A stretch of 7,115 bases of DNA from an uncultured Mitsuokella sp. (GTDB lineage: Bacteria > Bacillota > Negativicutes > Selenomonadales > Selenomonadaceae), in the NCBI GenBank assembly GCA_900770895.1, contig CAAGMF010000114.1:1-7115 (forward strand), in the 5' to 3' direction. Shown here piece after piece: positions 5,871 through 7,115 of the stretch; the first letter of the stretch is position 1; the number at the start of each line of letters is the position of its first letter. Both the position numbers and the translations under genes were made by a program. Under the pieces are notes generated by a model. That model made no database searches, had not been told where the DNA came from, and saw nothing but the letters and a program-made list of their open reading frames with translations.

Positions 5871-7115
5871 CCTAAAAAAGCGAACCTCAAAAAGGTCATG
5901 GTAATAGGCTCTGGCCCGATAATCATCGGTCAGGCGGCTGAATTTGACTACGCTGGCTCACAGGCCTGCCGGGCGCTGAAGGAGGAGGGTCTCGAAGTCG
6001 TCCTCGTCAACAGCAATCCGGCTACGATCATGACAGATACGCATATCGCCGACCGCGTTTATATAGAGCCGCTGACGCCGGAATTCCTCGAGGAAATCAT
6101 CTCGAAGGAGCGTCCGGATGGCCTGCTGGCTACGCTGGGCGGCCAGGCAGGACTGAACCTGGCGGTGCAGCTGGCTGAGAAGGGCGTACTGGAGAAGTTC
6201 GAAGTCGAGCTGCTCGGCACCCCGCTCAAGGCCATCGAGAAAGCGGAGGACCGCGAGCTGTTCAAAGAGACGATGCAGAAGCTCGGCGAGCCGATCCCTG
6301 AAAGCACCATTGTCGAGGATGTACCTTCGGCGGTGAACTTCGCCAACGAGATCGGCTATCCGGTCATCGTCCGTCCGGCCTACACGATGGGCGGCACCGG
6401 CGGCGGTATTGCTGACAATGAGGAAGAACTCATCGATATCGTCATCAAGGGTCTGAACTACTCCATGATCGGCCAGGTGCTCATCGAGCGCTCCGTCGCG
6501 GGCTGGAAGGAAATCGAGTACGAGGTCATGCGCGATGGCCATGACAACTGCATCACGGTCTGCAACATGGAGAACTTCGATCCATTAGGCATCCATACGG
6601 GTGAGTCTATCGTGATCGCTCCTTCCCAAACATTGAGCAATACCGACTATCATAAGTTGCGTGAGTTGGCGATCCGCATCATTCGCCATATCGGTATCGT
6701 GGGTGAGTGCAATGTGCAATATGCCTACGATCCGGAGAGTGAGGACTATAGGGTGATCGAGGTGAATGCCCGCTTGTCGCGTTCCTCTGCATTAGCTTCC
6801 AAGGCTACCGGCTATCCGTTGGCTTTCGTGGCGGCGAAGTTGGGCTTGGGCTATGGCCTGTTCGATTTGAAGAACTCCGTGACGAAAACCACCAGCGCCT
6901 TCTTCGAGCCAGCTTTGGACTATGTGGTCTGCAAGATTCCTCGTTGGGACTTGGGTAAATTCCACGGTGTAGCCCGTGAGTTAGGCTCCAGCATGAAGTC
7001 GGTTGGTGAGGTGATGGCGATCGGTCGTACCTTCGAGGAGGCGTTGCAGAAAGGCCTGCGTATGATTGGGCAGGGTATGCACGGCTTTGTGGAAAACAAG
7101 GAGTTGGTGATCCCC
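5868..7115 (+). CDS. carB: Carbamoyl-phosphate synthase large subunit, N-terminal part (runs off window; apparently chimeric)
   Basis: CarB makes carbamoyl phosphate from bicarbonate, ammonia and two ATP. The window holds 416 codons of about 1,070, covering the first (carboxyphosphate) ATP-grasp half. Residues 12-30 are the expected MVIGSGPIIIGQAAEFDYAG. R169 lies in the RPAYTMGGTGGG phosphate loop, H243 is in GIHTGES, and E298, N300 and R302 are in EVNARLSRS. These match E. coli numbering to within one residue. Up to residue 238 the protein is a standard Firmicute-type CarB. From about 239 it carries NARLSRSS, YPLAFVAAK and SVTKTTSAFFEPALDYVVCK, which belong to the Bacteroidota and eukaryotic CAD-like subfamily. 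Codon use changes at the same place: 21 of 21 internal Leu codons before it are CTC or CTG, while 15 of 17 after it are TTG or TTA. The reading frame stays open. The product name is safe, but the second part may not belong to this organism. Confidence 0.93.
   Translation, partial: MPKKANLKKVMVIGSGPIIIGQAAEFDYAGSQACRALKEEGLEVVLVNSNPATIMTDTHIADRVYIEPLTPEFLEEIISKERPDGLLATLGGQAGLNLAVQLAEKGVLEKFEVELLGTPLKAIEKAEDRELFKETMQKLGEPIPESTIVEDVPSAVNFANEIGYPVIVRPAYTMGGTGGGIADNEEELIDIVIKGLNYSMIGQVLIERSVAGWKEIEYEVMRDGHDNCITVCNMENFDPLGIHTGESIVIAPSQTLSNTDYHKLRELAIRIIRHIGIVGECNVQYAYDPESEDYRVIEVNARLSRSSALASKATGYPLAFVAAKLGLGYGLFDLKNSVTKTTSAFFEPALDYVVCKIPRWDLGKFHGVARELGSSMKSVGEVMAIGRTFEEALQKGLRMIGQGMHGFVENKELVIP
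6561..6584 (+). other. Breakpoint zone inside carB
   Basis: The segment encodes the very conserved CNMENFDP motif. GTC (6558-6560) is the last codon typical of the upstream genes, and CCA TTA (6582-6587) are the first typical of the downstream fragment. The join must lie between them, in bases that two distant carB genes could share by protein conservation. That fits a k-mer misjoin or homologous recombination. Confidence 0.75.
6582..7115 (+). other. Bacteroidota-type carB fragment in frame with the upstream gene
   Basis: These 178 codons have a different codon style from the rest of the window: Leu is 12 TTG, 3 TTA, 2 CTG and no CTC, and Val is 11 GTG of 14, where the upstream part has 12 GTC of 19. 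The ATA codon, used several times upstream in carB, is absent. The encoded protein has features I associate with Bacteroidota CarB, such as IRHIGIVGECNVQYA, LGYGLFDLKNSV, IPRWDLGKFHGV and RMIGQGMHGFVENKEL. Firmicute enzymes usually have NPRVSRSS, YPIAKVAAK and different text at these places. This assignment is from memory of the families, without a database search. Confidence 0.7.

Noticed and set aside
6582..7115. Horizontal transfer by a mobile element as the cause of the foreign carB fragment.
   Set aside because: No transposase, terminal repeat, target duplication or recombinase is visible, and the frame is kept exactly at homologous positions. That needs homologous recombination or an assembly misjoin rather than insertion.

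Overview
This is a GC-rich window with seven protein-coding genes, all on the + strand. The AT-richer 2286-2504 interval is the only sizeable non-coding stretch. Codon use (CTG/CTC Leu, GTC Val, GGC Gly, some ATA Ile), Shine-Dalgarno sites, TTG starts, a PyrR-type attenuator and a Bacillus-like type I dihydroorotase point to a GC-rich Firmicute. My best guess is a Negativicutes member such as a Selenomonas or Mitsuokella relative. That placement is inference.

Region 1 (1-2285) is the end of a chorismate-pathway operon: the 3' end of shikimate kinase (aroK), complete 3-dehydroquinate synthase (aroB) and a YitT-family membrane protein. They are spaced so closely that co-transcription is likely. 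Region 2 (2286-2504) is a regulatory leader. It has a sigma-A-like promoter, then an RNA that can fold either into a hairpin with a PyrR-type CNGNGA hexaloop plus an intrinsic terminator, or into a competing antiterminator. Region 3 (2505 to the end) is a de novo UMP operon: pyrB, pyrC, carA and the 5' part of carB. CarA and CarB make carbamoyl phosphate, PyrB joins it to aspartate, and PyrC closes the ring to dihydroorotate. High UMP/UTP would act through PyrR to stop transcription before pyrB. pyrR itself is not in the window.

The most unusual feature is inside carB. Up to about 6560-6582 the gene looks like its neighbours in codon use and protein subfamily. After that the frame stays open, but Leu codons switch from all CTC/CTG to almost all TTG/TTA, Val codons switch from GTC to GTG, and the protein becomes a Bacteroidota-type (CAD-like) CarB. 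The switch falls in a highly conserved motif. I think a metagenome assembly chimera is the most likely cause, with true inter-phylum recombination as the exciting alternative. The CarB sequence after residue 238 should not be assigned to the upstream organism without checking.
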